NCBI RefSeq assembly: GCF_000585995.1
Contig: NZ_CP007410.1
Span: 2,197,430 to 2,261,429 of the forward strand
DNA from: Pseudomonas brassicacearum
GTDB lineage: Bacteria; Pseudomonadota; Gammaproteobacteria; Pseudomonadales; Pseudomonadaceae
Reading direction: 5' to 3'
DNA: 64,000 nucleotides
Part shown: piece by piece, positions 8,460 through 17,395 of the stretch
Position numbering within the stretch: position 1 is the stretch's first letter
How the letters are laid out: every line of letters begins with the position of its first letter
The notes under the pieces: generated by a model
Seen by the model: only the letters and a program-made list of their open reading frames with translations
The model's database searches: none
Told to the model about the DNA's origin: nothing
Position numbers and translations under genes: made by a program

Positions 8460-9769
8460 TCTCCATCCAGCGGCGCCTGAGCCTGGGCCTGATTGGTGTG
8501 ATGGTGGTGGTCGGGTTGGTTCTGGCGCAGACCAGTTTGTGGCTGTTCGAGCTGGGCTTGCAGCGTTACCTGGAAGCCGGGCTGCGCAACGACAGCGAGA
8601 ACCTGCTGGTGGCCCTGGTGCGTGGGCCGCAGGGTTTGCAGCTGGATGAGCGACGCTTGTCGCCGGCCTATCAGCGGCCGTTTTCCGGGCATTACTTTCG
8701 CATTGATTTTGCCGATGTGCACTGGCGCTCCCGCTCCCTGTGGGACCAGGAACTGCCCCGGCTCGACCATCCGGGCCTGCACAGTAACCTGCAATTGGGG
8801 CCTGAGGGACAGAAGCTGTTGGTGCTGCGCACCGACTATCGGCGCCTGGGCCAGGCGATTTCCATCAGCGTGGCCCAGGACTACACGCCGGTGCGTGACA
8901 GTTTCCGGCGGATGCAGCAGATCGGCCTCGGCCTCGGCTTGGCGGGGTTGCTGTTGATTCTGTTATTGCAACGCATCACCGTGCACCGCGCCTTGCGCCC
9001 ACTGGACCGGGCCCGTGAGCAAATCGCCCAGTTGCAGCGCGGGCAGCGCTCGCAACTTGACGAGCAGGTACCGCGGGAACTGGAACCTCTGGTGGCGCAA
9101 ATCAACCATTTATTGGCCCACACCGAAGACAGCCTCAAGCGTTCGCGCAACGCGCTGGGCAACCTGGGCCATGCCCTGAAAACCCCGCTGGCGGTGCTGC
9201 AAAGCGTGGCCTCGAACGAAAAGCTCGATCCTTATCCTGAGTTGCGCAAGCTGTTGCTCGAGCAACTGGAGCAGGTCAGGCAGCGCCTGAACCGCGAACT
9301 CAATCGTGCCCGACTGTCAGGCGATGCACTGCCCGGCGCACACCTGGACTGCGATGCGGAACTGCCAGGGCTGCTGGCTACGCTGAACATGATCCACGGT
9401 GAACACCTGCATTTGAGTTACGTCGCATCACCGGGCTTGCACTTGCCCTGGGACCGGGAGGATCTGCTGGAACTGCTGGGCAATCTGCTGGACAACGCCT
9501 GCAAATGGGCAGACGCCGAAGTGCGCCTGACGGTGAGCGAAACGGCCGGGGGTTTCAGCCTGGCGGTGGAAGACGACGGCCCAGGCATTCCCGCGGATCG
9601 TCGCGAACAGGTATTCAGCCGCGGCACGCGACTGGATGAGCAGACCGATGGCCATGGCCTGGGGCTGGGCATCGTGCGGGACATCGTCGACACCTGGGGC
9701 GGGACGCTGGCGCTGGCCGACAGTGAGTGGGGCGGATTGAAGGTTGTGATCGAACTGCCTAAACGCTGA
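8456..9769 (+). CDS. bqsS: Sensor histidine kinase, BqsS/CarS-like
   Basis: 437 residues from a GTG that overlaps the regulator stop (GTGA). Transmembrane helix about 12-32, periplasmic loop of about 130 residues, second helix about 160-178, HAMP linker, His box [15 protein letters not shown] box [16 protein letters not shown], and G boxes DDGPGIP and GHGLGLGIV. All catalytic motifs look intact. I did not find the RExxE Fe(II) motif reported for P. aeruginosa BqsS in the periplasmic loop, so the ligand may differ. The gene ends the operon; a REPIN follows. Confidence 0.87.
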   Translation: MISIQRRLSLGLIGVMVVVGLVLAQTSLWLFELGLQRYLEAGLRNDSENLLVALVRGPQGLQLDERRLSPAYQRPFSGHYFRIDFADVHWRSRSLWDQELPRLDHPGLHSNLQLGPEGQKLLVLRTDYRRLGQAISISVAQDYTPVRDSFRRMQQIGLGLGLAGLLLILLLQRITVHRALRPLDRAREQIAQLQRGQRSQLDEQVPRELEPLVAQINHLLAHTEDSLKRSRNALGNLGHALKTPLAVLQSVASNEKLDPYPELRKLLLEQLEQVRQRLNRELNRARLSGDALPGAHLDCDAELPGLLATLNMIHGEHLHLSYVASPGLHLPWDREDLLELLGNLLDNACKWADAEVRLTVSETAGGFSLAVEDDGPGIPADRREQVFSRGTRLDEQTDGHGLGLGIVRDIVDTWGGTLALADSEWGGLKVVIELPKR

Positions 9770-9782
9770 AATCTGCCCCAAT

Positions 9783-9874
9783 CCTGTGGGAGCGGGCTTG
9801 CTCGCGAAGACGGCGGCACATCCAACATCACCGTCTCAGGCAGACCGCATTCGCGAGCAAGCTCGCTCCCACAG
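9783..9874. repeat. REPIN, family A
   Basis: CTGTGGGAGCGGGCTTGCTC and an inverted copy 60 nt later, just downstream of the kinase gene. Confidence 0.9.
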
Positions 9875-10005
9875 TGGACGGTGGTGGCTGCAAATACTGC
9901 GAGACTGGAAAACCCGCCGCATGACGCTTGCAGCTTGCCGCCGCTTCCTGCAAAGTCGCGACCTTTTTGTCCGGTGGCTCTCCATCGCTGTGCTTTGAGG
10001 TAACG

Positions 10006-11325
10006 ATGATAAATGCAGTAATTGCCGCGGTTGGCGTCATGCTGGTGCTCAGCCTGTCCCGCGTGCATGTGGTGATCGCGCTGATTGTCGGCGCGTTGGT
10101 GGGTGGCCTGACGGGTGGCCTGGGCATCGAGGCGACACTCAAGGCGTTCAACGCCGGCCTCGGCGGCGGCGCGACGGTGGCGTTGTCCTACGCCTTGCTC
10201 GGCGCTTTCGCGGTGGCGATTGCCAAGTCCGGCATGGCCCACGCCCTAGCAGACAAAGCCCTGGCGCTGGTGGATCGCCAGGACGCCGCCGGTGGCACAG
10301 GCGTCAAATGGGTCCTGATCGGCCTGCTGGGAACGGTCGCGGTCGCCTCCCAGAACATTCTGCCGATCCATATCGCCTTCATCCCGCTGCTGGTGCCGCC
10401 ACTTCTCTATGTGCTGACCAAGTTGCAGTTGGACCGCCGGTTGGTCGCCTGCGTCATGACCTTCGGCTTGATCACGCCCTACATGTTCCTGCCGGTGGGC
10501 TTTGGCAACATCTTCCTCAACGAAATCCTGCTGGCCAACATCGCCCGCAGTGGTGTGGACGTCAGTGGCATCAACGTCACCCACGCCATGGGCATCCCCG
10601 CGTTGGGCATGGTGTTTGGCCTGCTGCTGTCGTTGTTCAGCTACCGCAAGAAACGGGTCTACGACCTGAAAAAAATCGCCCGGGCCGAGCAAGTGGCGGT
10701 GCGCTACAACCCCATGACCCTGCTGGTTGCCGGGCTGGCGATTGTGGCGGCGTTCGCCGTCCAGCTATTGGTGGACTCGATGATCATTGGCGCCCTGGTC
10801 GGGTTCCTGATTTTCTCGGCGTCGGGCGTGGTGCGCTGGCGTGAAACCGACGACCTGTTCACCGAAGGCATGAAGATGATGGCGATGATCGGCTTCATCA
10901 TGATCGCCGCCTCGGGCTTTGCCGAGGTGATGAAGGCCACCGGTGAAGTCCAGAGCCTGGTGGAAACCTCGGCGGCCTGGATCGGCCACAACAAGGGCAT
11001 TGGTGCGTTGCTGATGTTGTTGGTGGGCCTGCTGGTGACCATGGGTATTGGCTCTTCGTTTTCCACGGTGCCGATCCTGGCGACGATTTTCGTGCCGCTG
11101 TGCCTGCAACTGGGCTTCAGCCCGTTGGCGATCGTCTGCATCGTCGGCACCGCGGGTGCCTTGGGCGACGCCGGCTCGCCCGCCTCGGATTCGACCCTGG
11201 GCCCGACCTCCGGCCTGAACATCGACGGCCAGCACCACCACATCTGGGACACCGTGGTCCCGACCTTCATCCACTACAACCTGCCGCTATTGGCGTTTGG
11301 TTGGGTGGCGGCGATGGTGTTGTAA
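10006..11325 (+). CDS. Na+/H+ antiporter family transporter
   Basis: 439-residue integral membrane protein with about 11-12 hydrophobic segments. The ATG at [13 protein letters not shown] follows GAGGTAACG; the longer frame upstream is out of character. N-terminal [20 protein letters not shown] and C-terminal [20 protein letters not shown] are the signature of the Na+/H+ antiporter family that includes NhaC-like and Bacillus YuiF/HisP-type proteins. It may exchange Na+/H+ or move an amino acid. Single gene between two REPINs. Confidence 0.8.
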   Translation: MINAVIAAVGVMLVLSLSRVHVVIALIVGALVGGLTGGLGIEATLKAFNAGLGGGATVALSYALLGAFAVAIAKSGMAHALADKALALVDRQDAAGGTGVKWVLIGLLGTVAVASQNILPIHIAFIPLLVPPLLYVLTKLQLDRRLVACVMTFGLITPYMFLPVGFGNIFLNEILLANIARSGVDVSGINVTHAMGIPALGMVFGLLLSLFSYRKKRVYDLKKIARAEQVAVRYNPMTLLVAGLAIVAAFAVQLLVDSMIIGALVGFLIFSASGVVRWRETDDLFTEGMKMMAMIGFIMIAASGFAEVMKATGEVQSLVETSAAWIGHNKGIGALLMLLVGLLVTMGIGSSFSTVPILATIFVPLCLQLGFSPLAIVCIVGTAGALGDAGSPASDSTLGPTSGLNIDGQHHHIWDTVVPTFIHYNLPLLAFGWVAAMVL

Positions 11326-11344
11326 CGCAAGACCGAGTCGCCTG

Positions 11345-11440
11345 CATCGCGAGCAAGCTCGCTCCCACAGTGGACCGGCGTGAACACAAGCGCTGTGGAC
11401 ACCGCCGAACCCTGTGGGAGCGAGCTTGCTAGCGATGAGG
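11345..11440. repeat. REPIN, family A
   Basis: GCGAGCAAGCTCGCTCCCAC followed by its inverse; the right copy has one change (TTGCTAGCGA). Confidence 0.9.
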
Positions 11441-11551
11441 CCCCTGAATTCAGCGACTCTGCCGACGAACCGTTCACCTTGCCCTACAGTTTTACCGCGC
11501 CGTGCCGTTAATACAGTTAACCACGCCATAAAACCAACAAGAGTGAACAGC

Positions 11552-13231
11552 ATGCGCCTGAGCCTGAAGGCTAAAGTCCTGTCCCTGGCAATACTGCCCG
11601 TATTGTTGTCCGCGGTGATCATCAGTCTGACCACGGCGTTCATCTTGAAGGAACAAGCCCGCAACGAGGTGCAGCAGACCCGCGAGCGCCTGCTGGCCGA
11701 TGCCAAGGCCACTTTGCAGAACTACGTGGCGGTGGGCCTAACCGCCATTAAGCCGCTCTACGATGCCGCCGCCGCCGGCGATAACGAGGCGCGCGCCCAG
11801 GCAATCAAGCTGCTGTCGAACGTCAGCTACGGCAAGGACGGCTACTTCTTCGGCTACGATTCCGAAACCGTGCGCCTGTTCAAGGCCAACAGCCCCGACG
11901 GCGTGGGCAAGAGTTTCAAGGACAACCGCGATCCGAACGGTGTCTACGTCAACCGCGACCTGGTGAAGGTCGCCAAGGACGGCACCCATTACCTCGAATA
12001 CAGCTCGCCATTGCCCAACAGCAAAGACCTGGTGCCGAAACTCGGTTACACCGAATACCTGGCCAAGTGGGACATGGCCGTCGGCAGTTCGGTCAACCTG
12101 GACGGTATCGAGGCCCAGGTGGCCCTGGTGGAAACCAAGGTTCATGATCGTGTACAAGGCGTGATATTGAGCATTGTCGGGATCGCCGCCGTGGTGTTGC
12201 TGGTAATTGCGGTGGTGGGCCTGTTGCTGGCCAATACCATCCTGCGGCCGCTGCACCTGATGAAAGACAACCTCGATGACATCGCGGCAGGCGAGGGTGA
12301 CCTGACGCGCCGCCTGGCGATCACCAGCCAGGATGAACTGGGTCAACTGGCCGGTTCGTTCAACCGCTTCGTCGACAAGATCCATGGCCTGGTGCGGCAG
12401 ATCACCGACATGACCTCGCAACTGACCGGCCTGGTGACGCAAGTTTCCGAGCAGGCCCAGCGCTCCGAGCAGGCCATGGAGCGCCAGCGTCACGAAACCG
12501 ACCAGGTCGCCACGGCGATCAACGAGATGTCTTCGGCCGCCCAGGAAGTGGCTCGCAGTGCCCAGGGCGCCGCCGTTGCAGCTCAGCAGACCGACGAGGA
12601 AGGCCAGTCCGCCAAGCGCGTGGTGGCCGGCAGCATTCAGCAGATTCATGCGTTGGTGAACGATATTCGCAGCAGCGGTGTGTCCCTGGACAGCCTGCAG
12701 CAGGACGTGGCCTCGATTGTCAGTGTGCTCGGGGTGATTCGTTCGATCGCCGAGCAGACCAACCTGCTGGCCCTCAACGCCGCCATCGAGGCTGCGCGTG
12801 CCGGGGAAGCAGGACGAGGGTTCGCGGTGGTGGCCGATGAAGTGCGGGCCTTGGCCAGCCGGACCCAGCAAAGCACCCAGGAAATCCAGGGCATGATCGA
12901 TCGCCTGCAATCAGGCACCCATGCGGCGGTGGAAGCGATGCGTCGCTCCAGCGAGGCGGGCGATGGCACGTCGGCGAAAGCCAACGAGGCCGGGGCGTCC
13001 CTGGACACCATGGCGCAGTTGATCGGCACCATCAACTCGATGAACGCCCAGATCGCCAGCGCCGCTGAAGAGCAGACCGCCGTGGCCGAGGAAATCAACC
13101 GCAGCGTGCATCAGATCGCCGTGGCGGTGGACAGCGTCGCCGACGAAACCCAACTCGGCGCCCAGACCTCCCGCAGCCTGGCTGATCTGGGCCAGCGCCT
13201 GGGCAAACTGGTGGGGCAATTCCGGATCTGA
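11552..13231 (+). CDS. Methyl-accepting chemotaxis protein with periplasmic Cache domain
   Basis: 559 residues from the ATG at MRLSLKAKVLSLA (preceded by AGAGTGAAC). Transmembrane helix about 8-30; periplasmic single-Cache (sCache_2) domain about 35-185 with GKDGYFFGYDSETVRLFKAN; second helix about 200-222; HAMP; then the signalling domain with hairpin tip AAIEAARAGEAGRGFAVVAD. It detects a small periplasmic ligand, likely a carboxylate judging by other sCache receptors, and signals through CheA/CheW. No C-terminal CheR-tether pentapeptide is present. Confidence 0.92.
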   Translation: MRLSLKAKVLSLAILPVLLSAVIISLTTAFILKEQARNEVQQTRERLLADAKATLQNYVAVGLTAIKPLYDAAAAGDNEARAQAIKLLSNVSYGKDGYFFGYDSETVRLFKANSPDGVGKSFKDNRDPNGVYVNRDLVKVAKDGTHYLEYSSPLPNSKDLVPKLGYTEYLAKWDMAVGSSVNLDGIEAQVALVETKVHDRVQGVILSIVGIAAVVLLVIAVVGLLLANTILRPLHLMKDNLDDIAAGEGDLTRRLAITSQDELGQLAGSFNRFVDKIHGLVRQITDMTSQLTGLVTQVSEQAQRSEQAMERQRHETDQVATAINEMSSAAQEVARSAQGAAVAAQQTDEEGQSAKRVVAGSIQQIHALVNDIRSSGVSLDSLQQDVASIVSVLGVIRSIAEQTNLLALNAAIEAARAGEAGRGFAVVADEVRALASRTQQSTQEIQGMIDRLQSGTHAAVEAMRRSSEAGDGTSAKANEAGASLDTMAQLIGTINSMNAQIASAAEEQTAVAEEINRSVHQIAVAVDSVADETQLGAQTSRSLADLGQRLGKLVGQFRI

Positions 13232-13236
13232 CGTCC

Positions 13237-13339
13237 AGGAGCTGCCGAAGGCTGCGATCTTTTGCTCTCGATCCAGATGTTTTCACCTGGGCAACCGGGT
13301 CTTATCGGGAAAGAAGGATCGCAGCCTTCGGCAGTTCCT
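13237..13339. repeat. Third inverted-repeat family
   Basis: AGGAGCTGCCGAAGGCTGCG at 13237 is repeated inverted at 13316-13339, unrelated in sequence to the two REP families. It sits between convergent genes (chemoreceptor and trhP) and is a plausible bidirectional terminator. Confidence 0.8.
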
Positions 13340-13403
13340 GCCGGGCTCAGCAGGTGCAAACACAACAAAACCTGTGGGAGCGGAACCTGGATCAGCGCCA
13401 GTG

Positions 13404-14729
13404 CTACGGCTCACGTAGATCCCGCATCAACAACCCAAACCGCAGGTCCACCGCATCCGGAATCGGCACATACACCACATGCCCATCTCCCGGTGCCACG
13501 TCGATGCTCTGACCCTTGATGTTCTGCAACTGATGCAGATCGAAGTGAAAGTTGCCCTTGGGCGTCATCAACTCCATGTGATCCCCCAGACTGAAGCGAT
13601 TCTTCACTCGCACTTCGGCCAGACGTTCGCGCCGTTCGCCGGTCAGTTCGCCGACGAACTGCTGGCGCTCCGACACCGAGCTGCCGTTCTGGTAGTTCTG
13701 ATATTCATCGTGCACATGGCGCCGTAGAAAACCTTCGGTGTAGCCGCGCTGGGCCAGGGACTCCAGGTCGGTCATCAGGCTGCGGTCAAACTCACGGCCC
13801 GCCACCGCGTCATCGATGGCCCGGCGATACACCTGGGTGGTGCGGGCGCAATAGAAGTGCGACTTGGTCCGGCCTTCGATCTTCAAGGAATGCACGCCCA
13901 TGCGCGCCAGTCGTTCCACGTGCTGCACCGCCCGTAGATCCTTGGCATTCATGATGTAGGTGCCATGCTCGTCCTCGAAGGCCGGCATCAACTCCCCAGG
14001 GCGGTTCGCTTCCTGAAGCAGGAACACCTCATCGGTGGGGGCGCCGAGGCCAAGGGTCGGTTCCGGCTCAAAGGTTTGCACGATATCGCCCGCTGCGTTT
14101 TCCATTGCCGGCTGCGCCGAGTACTTCCAGCGACAGGCGTTGGTGCAACTGCCCTGGTTGGCGTCGCGCTTGTTCAGGTAGCCCGAGAGCAGGCAGCGCC
14201 CGGAATAGGCCATGCACAGTGCACCGTGGACGAATACCTCCAGTTCCATGGCCGGCACCTGTTCGCGAATCTCGGCGATTTCCTCCAGGGACAGTTCCCG
14301 GGACAGGATGATTCGGCTCAAGCCCTGCTGCTGCCAGAACTCGACGCTCGCCCAGTTCACGGCGTTGGCCTGCACCGACAGGTGAATCGGCATCTGCGGG
14401 AAGTGCCGGCGCACCAGCATGATCAGCCCCGGGTCGGACATGATCAGCGCGTCCGGCGCCATGGCAATCACCGGTTCCAGGTCTTTGAGGAAGGTGCGCA
14501 GCTTCGCGTTGTGGGGGGCGATGTTCACCACCACATAGAACCGCTTGCCCATGGCCTGGGCTTCGCCAATGCCCAGCGCCAGGTTGGCGTGGTCGAACTC
14601 ATTGTTGCGCACCCGCAGGCTGTAGCGCGGCTGGCCGGCGTACACCGCGTCGGCACCGTAGGCGAAGGCGTAGCGCATGTTCTTCAGGGTGCCGGCGGGA
14701 GCAAGCAGTTCGGGAGCGGCGAGGGTCAT
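13404..14729 (-). CDS. trhP: tRNA 5-hydroxyuridine synthesis protein, U32 peptidase family
   Basis: 441 residues of the U32 family. In E. coli, TrhP (YegQ) uses prephenate to help make 5-hydroxyuridine at U34 of tRNAs. Family motifs: LLAPAGTLKNMRYAFAYGAD at the N-terminus, the U32 signature ELEVFVHGALCMAYSGRCLLSG near residue 165, and cysteines in GSCTNACRW for a likely Fe-S site. The length matches E. coli YegQ (about 450). Older annotation calls it a collagenase-like peptidase; the tRNA role is the better supported one. Confidence 0.87.
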   Translation of the reverse strand: MTLAAPELLAPAGTLKNMRYAFAYGADAVYAGQPRYSLRVRNNEFDHANLALGIGEAQAMGKRFYVVVNIAPHNAKLRTFLKDLEPVIAMAPDALIMSDPGLIMLVRRHFPQMPIHLSVQANAVNWASVEFWQQQGLSRIILSRELSLEEIAEIREQVPAMELEVFVHGALCMAYSGRCLLSGYLNKRDANQGSCTNACRWKYSAQPAMENAAGDIVQTFEPEPTLGLGAPTDEVFLLQEANRPGELMPAFEDEHGTYIMNAKDLRAVQHVERLARMGVHSLKIEGRTKSHFYCARTTQVYRRAIDDAVAGREFDRSLMTDLESLAQRGYTEGFLRRHVHDEYQNYQNGSSVSERQQFVGELTGERRERLAEVRVKNRFSLGDHMELMTPKGNFHFDLHQLQNIKGQSIDVAPGDGHVVYVPIPDAVDLRFGLLMRDLREP

Positions 14730-14875
14730 GGTGGTCTGGTCGCAAAAAGCGGCGAGGGTACCCCATGGTCGACCCCGACTTATTGATCTGAATCAAATAC
14801 ACAGCGCAAACGCGAAGGCACTCCGGCGAGTCCTGGCTGACTAATGTTTATCCCGCCTTTGGACATGGAAAGCTG

Positions 14876-15937
14876 ATGAATCGAAAGATGTTGCAAAACA
14901 GATCCCAGATGCTGCTGTTGATCCTGGTGACCATCGCCTTCATCTGGATATTGCTGCCCTTCTACGGCGCGGTGTTCTGGGCGGTGATCCTGGGCATCGT
15001 CTTTGCGCCTATGCAGCGCCGCCTGCAGTTGAAGTTCGGCTGGCACCGCAACGTCACCTCGCTGTTCACCTTGAGCATCTGTACGGTCAGCGCGATTTTA
15101 CCGGTGATCATCATCAGCGCCTTGCTGGTCCAGGAGGGCGCGGCGTTGTACAAGAGCCTGGAGAGTGGGGAGCTGGATATCGCCGATTACCTGGCCCGTT
15201 TCAAGGATGCCTTGCCACCGTACTTCCAGCACCTGCTGGACCGTTTCGGCCTGGGCAACCTGAACGGATTGCGTGACAAGATCGTCAAGAGTGCGATGCA
15301 GGGCAGCGAATTCTTTGCCACCCAGGCCTTCAGCTTCGGCCAGGGGACCTTTCAGTTCCTGGTCAGCTTCTTCGTGATGCTCTACCTGCTGTTCTTCTTT
15401 TTGCGCGACGGCGCGGAGCTGGTGCGCAAAGTGCGCATGGCCGTTCCCTTGGCTGAACATCAAAAACGTCGCCTGCAGTTGAAATTCAATCGGGTGGTGC
15501 GAGCCACCGTGAAAGGCAACCTGCTCGTCGCCATCAGCCAAGGCGCGCTGGGCGGACTGATCTTCTGGATCCTGGGGATTCCGACGGTGTTGCCCTGGGC
15601 GGTGCTGATGGCGTTCCTGTCGCTGTTGCCGGCCGTGGGGGCGGGGCTCGTCTGGGCGCCGGTGGCAGTGTATTTCCTGCTGTCCGGGGCGATCTGGCAA
15701 GGGGTGGTGCTGACGCTGTTCGGGGTGTTCGTGATCGGTCTGGTGGACAACTTCCTGCGTCCGATCCTGGTGGGCAAAGACACGAAGATGCCCGACTACA
15801 TGGTGTTGGTCTCGACGCTTGGCGGCCTGGCGGTGTTCGGGTTGAACGGCTTCGTCATCGGGCCGCTGATCGCCGCGCTGTTCATGTCGAGTTGGGCGCT
15901 GTTCGTCGAAGCCAAGCCTCGGGTGCAGCTGCCTTAG
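14876..15937 (+). CDS. AI-2E family transporter
   Basis: 353-residue inner-membrane protein of the AI-2E/PerM-type exporter family: hydrophobic segments near residues 12-50 and 60-85, a soluble central section (about 90-145), then five C-terminal helices with the family motif LPAVGAGLVWAPVAVYFLLS and GLVDNFLRPILVG. Substrates of such proteins vary (autoinducer-2, Na+/H+) and cannot be assigned here. ATG start, divergent from trhP. Its stop overlaps the stop of the convergent small gene by 4 nt. Confidence 0.87.
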   Translation: MNRKMLQNRSQMLLLILVTIAFIWILLPFYGAVFWAVILGIVFAPMQRRLQLKFGWHRNVTSLFTLSICTVSAILPVIIISALLVQEGAALYKSLESGELDIADYLARFKDALPPYFQHLLDRFGLGNLNGLRDKIVKSAMQGSEFFATQAFSFGQGTFQFLVSFFVMLYLLFFFLRDGAELVRKVRMAVPLAEHQKRRLQLKFNRVVRATVKGNLLVAISQGALGGLIFWILGIPTVLPWAVLMAFLSLLPAVGAGLVWAPVAVYFLLSGAIWQGVVLTLFGVFVIGLVDNFLRPILVGKDTKMPDYMVLVSTLGGLAVFGLNGFVIGPLIAALFMSSWALFVEAKPRVQLP

Positions 15938-16116
15938 GCGCTCAGCAGGTAAGGGCCGATACGTTGTGACAGGGCCTGGGCGTCGGGCAGGGAAGTCAAC
16001 GGGCCGCTGATGGTCACGCCGTCTTGCACCAAGTACCAGCAGGCCAGCAACCCGCGTGCCCTGAGTGAAGCGGGGACGGCACTGCCAATGACAGACATGA
16101 TTTGAACCTTGGGCAT
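15934..16116 (-). CDS. Small conserved hypothetical protein
   Basis: 60 residues beginning MPKVQIMSVIGSAVP. The start is fixed by GGAGGT located 5-10 nt upstream; the two ATGs further up lie inside that ribosome site. Contains ACWYLVQDGVTISGPL, suggesting a compact beta fold; no signal peptide and no family recognised. It overlaps the end of the AI-2E gene tail to tail. Confidence 0.6.
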   Translation of the reverse strand: MPKVQIMSVIGSAVPASLRARGLLACWYLVQDGVTISGPLTSLPDAQALSQRIGPYLLSA

Positions 16117-16204
16117 GGGAACCTCCATCAATCGATGGGGTTACCTTACGACTCAGCCGGGGAGAGGAAAAATCAACAGCCTCGATAATAGGAATCGATG
16201 CCGC

Positions 16205-16399
16205 TCAATCGACGACCAAGTCGAGCATATGCACCACTTCCTGCTCATTGAGCAGGCCCTTGCGAACCAGGTTTTCCGCCAGCAATGAAAGGAACTTGGC
16301 ACTGCGATGACCTTCCAGATGCCTGAGTTCAGTCAGTACGTTGTACACCTTGCTGGAGGTGCACAGGCCGACAATGCGGTGGGGATTTTGCGTGGGCAT
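16205..16399 (-). CDS. Small conserved hypothetical protein
   Basis: 64 residues with a clear AAGGACG ribosome site 5 nt before the ATG. The predicted content is mostly helical (SKVYNVLTELRHLEGHRSAK, ENLVRKGLLNEQEVVHMLD), acidic at the C-terminus. It resembles short pseudomonad proteins of unknown function; no DNA-binding motif is certain. Confidence 0.6.
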   Translation of the reverse strand: MPTQNPHRIVGLCTSSKVYNVLTELRHLEGHRSAKFLSLLAENLVRKGLLNEQEVVHMLDLVVD

Positions 16400-16600
16400 A
16401 GCTTCGTCCTTGTTGTTATGAAGCTGCTATTGACGGACACCACCCGTTAGCGGCGATGCCATGACACTCACGTGACAGCTTGGGTTGTCGGAAAAGAAAG
16501 CAGGATTCAGACCATAATGCCTTTTTGACGCCGGATTATTGTTCCGGCAGCGACCTCGACAGGCTTTTTCAACCTGCAACGCTTTTTTTTGCCCACAAAA

Positions 16601-16630
16601 AAGCCCCTGAACCTTTCGATTCAGGGGCTT
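16601..16630 (-). terminator. Terminator of tRNA-Asn
   Basis: Stem AAGCCCCTGAA/TTCAGGGGCTT with an 8-nt loop; on the minus strand it is followed by a run of T. It lies 14 nt past the tRNA 3' end. Confidence 0.8.
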
Positions 16631-16644
16631 TATTTGTCGCTATC

Positions 16645-16720
<76 letters not shown>

Positions 16721-16729
16721 ATGACGCGT

Positions 16730-16757
16730 ATGTTACTGATTGGAAAAGAGAAGTCAA
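16730..16757 (-). promoter_or_regulatory. Promoter of tRNA-Asn
   Basis: TTGACT (16757-16752), 16-nt spacer, TAACAT (16735-16730), then a discriminator leading into the tRNA 9 nt on. Confidence 0.75.
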
Positions 16758-16953
16758 GCCTCTGCTGCCAAATGGTGCAGTCCAGATGACCATTGAGGGG
16801 CCGGCAACGATTGGCAGTTACCGCGACGGCGAGAGAGGACTACCATGGTCGCCCGGAAGTGGCAGGACGCACTGCCGGCCATTCGCCGACGAAGGTACGC
16901 GCCATGAACCATCTGTTACCGCTTCACCCAGCCAGCTACACCGAGGTGTCGCT

Positions 16954-17181
16954 ATGAGCACCACGCAGATCAGCTTGCCCAAGGGGGTGGGGCCGCACGC
17001 CGAGAAGCTTTACGACGCCATCGCCCAGGCGAGCACGGCCGAAGAACTGAACCGCGCCGGGGGCAAGGCCGAAGGGTTTGTCCTGGGACTGGAAAGCACC
17101 AAGGCCATCAAGAGCCAGGTCGCTGAGTCGCTGTATGTCGTATACGACGATGCGGCGAGCCAGCGGGCGAGTGAGTTGTAG
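16954..17181 (+). CDS. Hypothetical protein, DUF-type
   Basis: 75 residues from the ATG at MSTTQISLPKGVG, preceded by CGAGGTG; the frame stays open upstream but that part has no credible start. Sequence is helical (AEKLYDAIAQASTAEELNRA) and ends in a polar tail. No family recognised. A family-B REPIN follows. Confidence 0.55.
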   Translation: MSTTQISLPKGVGPHAEKLYDAIAQASTAEELNRAGGKAEGFVLGLESTKAIKSQVAESLYVVYDDAASQRASEL

Positions 17182-17198
17182 GCATCGATCGCATTTCC

Positions 17199-17328
17199 GT
17201 GGCGAGGGAGCTTGCTCCCGCTGGGCTGCCTAGCAGCCCCAAAACAGTCAGCGCATTCGGCCTGGCACACCGCGCAGCTTGGTTTAGGGGCGCTTCGCGC
17301 CCCAGCGGGAGCAAGCTCCCTCGCCACG
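17199..17328. repeat. REPIN, family B
   Basis: GTGGCGAGGGAGCTTGCTCC at the left, inverse at the right; the interior has two smaller hairpins. Confidence 0.9.
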
Positions 17329-17345
17329 GGGCGGTGTGCACGCTC

Positions 17346-17381
17346 AAAAAAACGGGAAGCTCAATGGCTTCCCGTTTTTTT
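17346..17381 (-). terminator. Terminator of the aminotransferase gene
   Basis: ACGGGAAGC/GCTTCCCGT stem with runs of A before and T after, so it can work both ways; 15 nt beyond the aminotransferase stop. Confidence 0.85.
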
Positions 17382-17395
17382 CATCCCAACGACCT

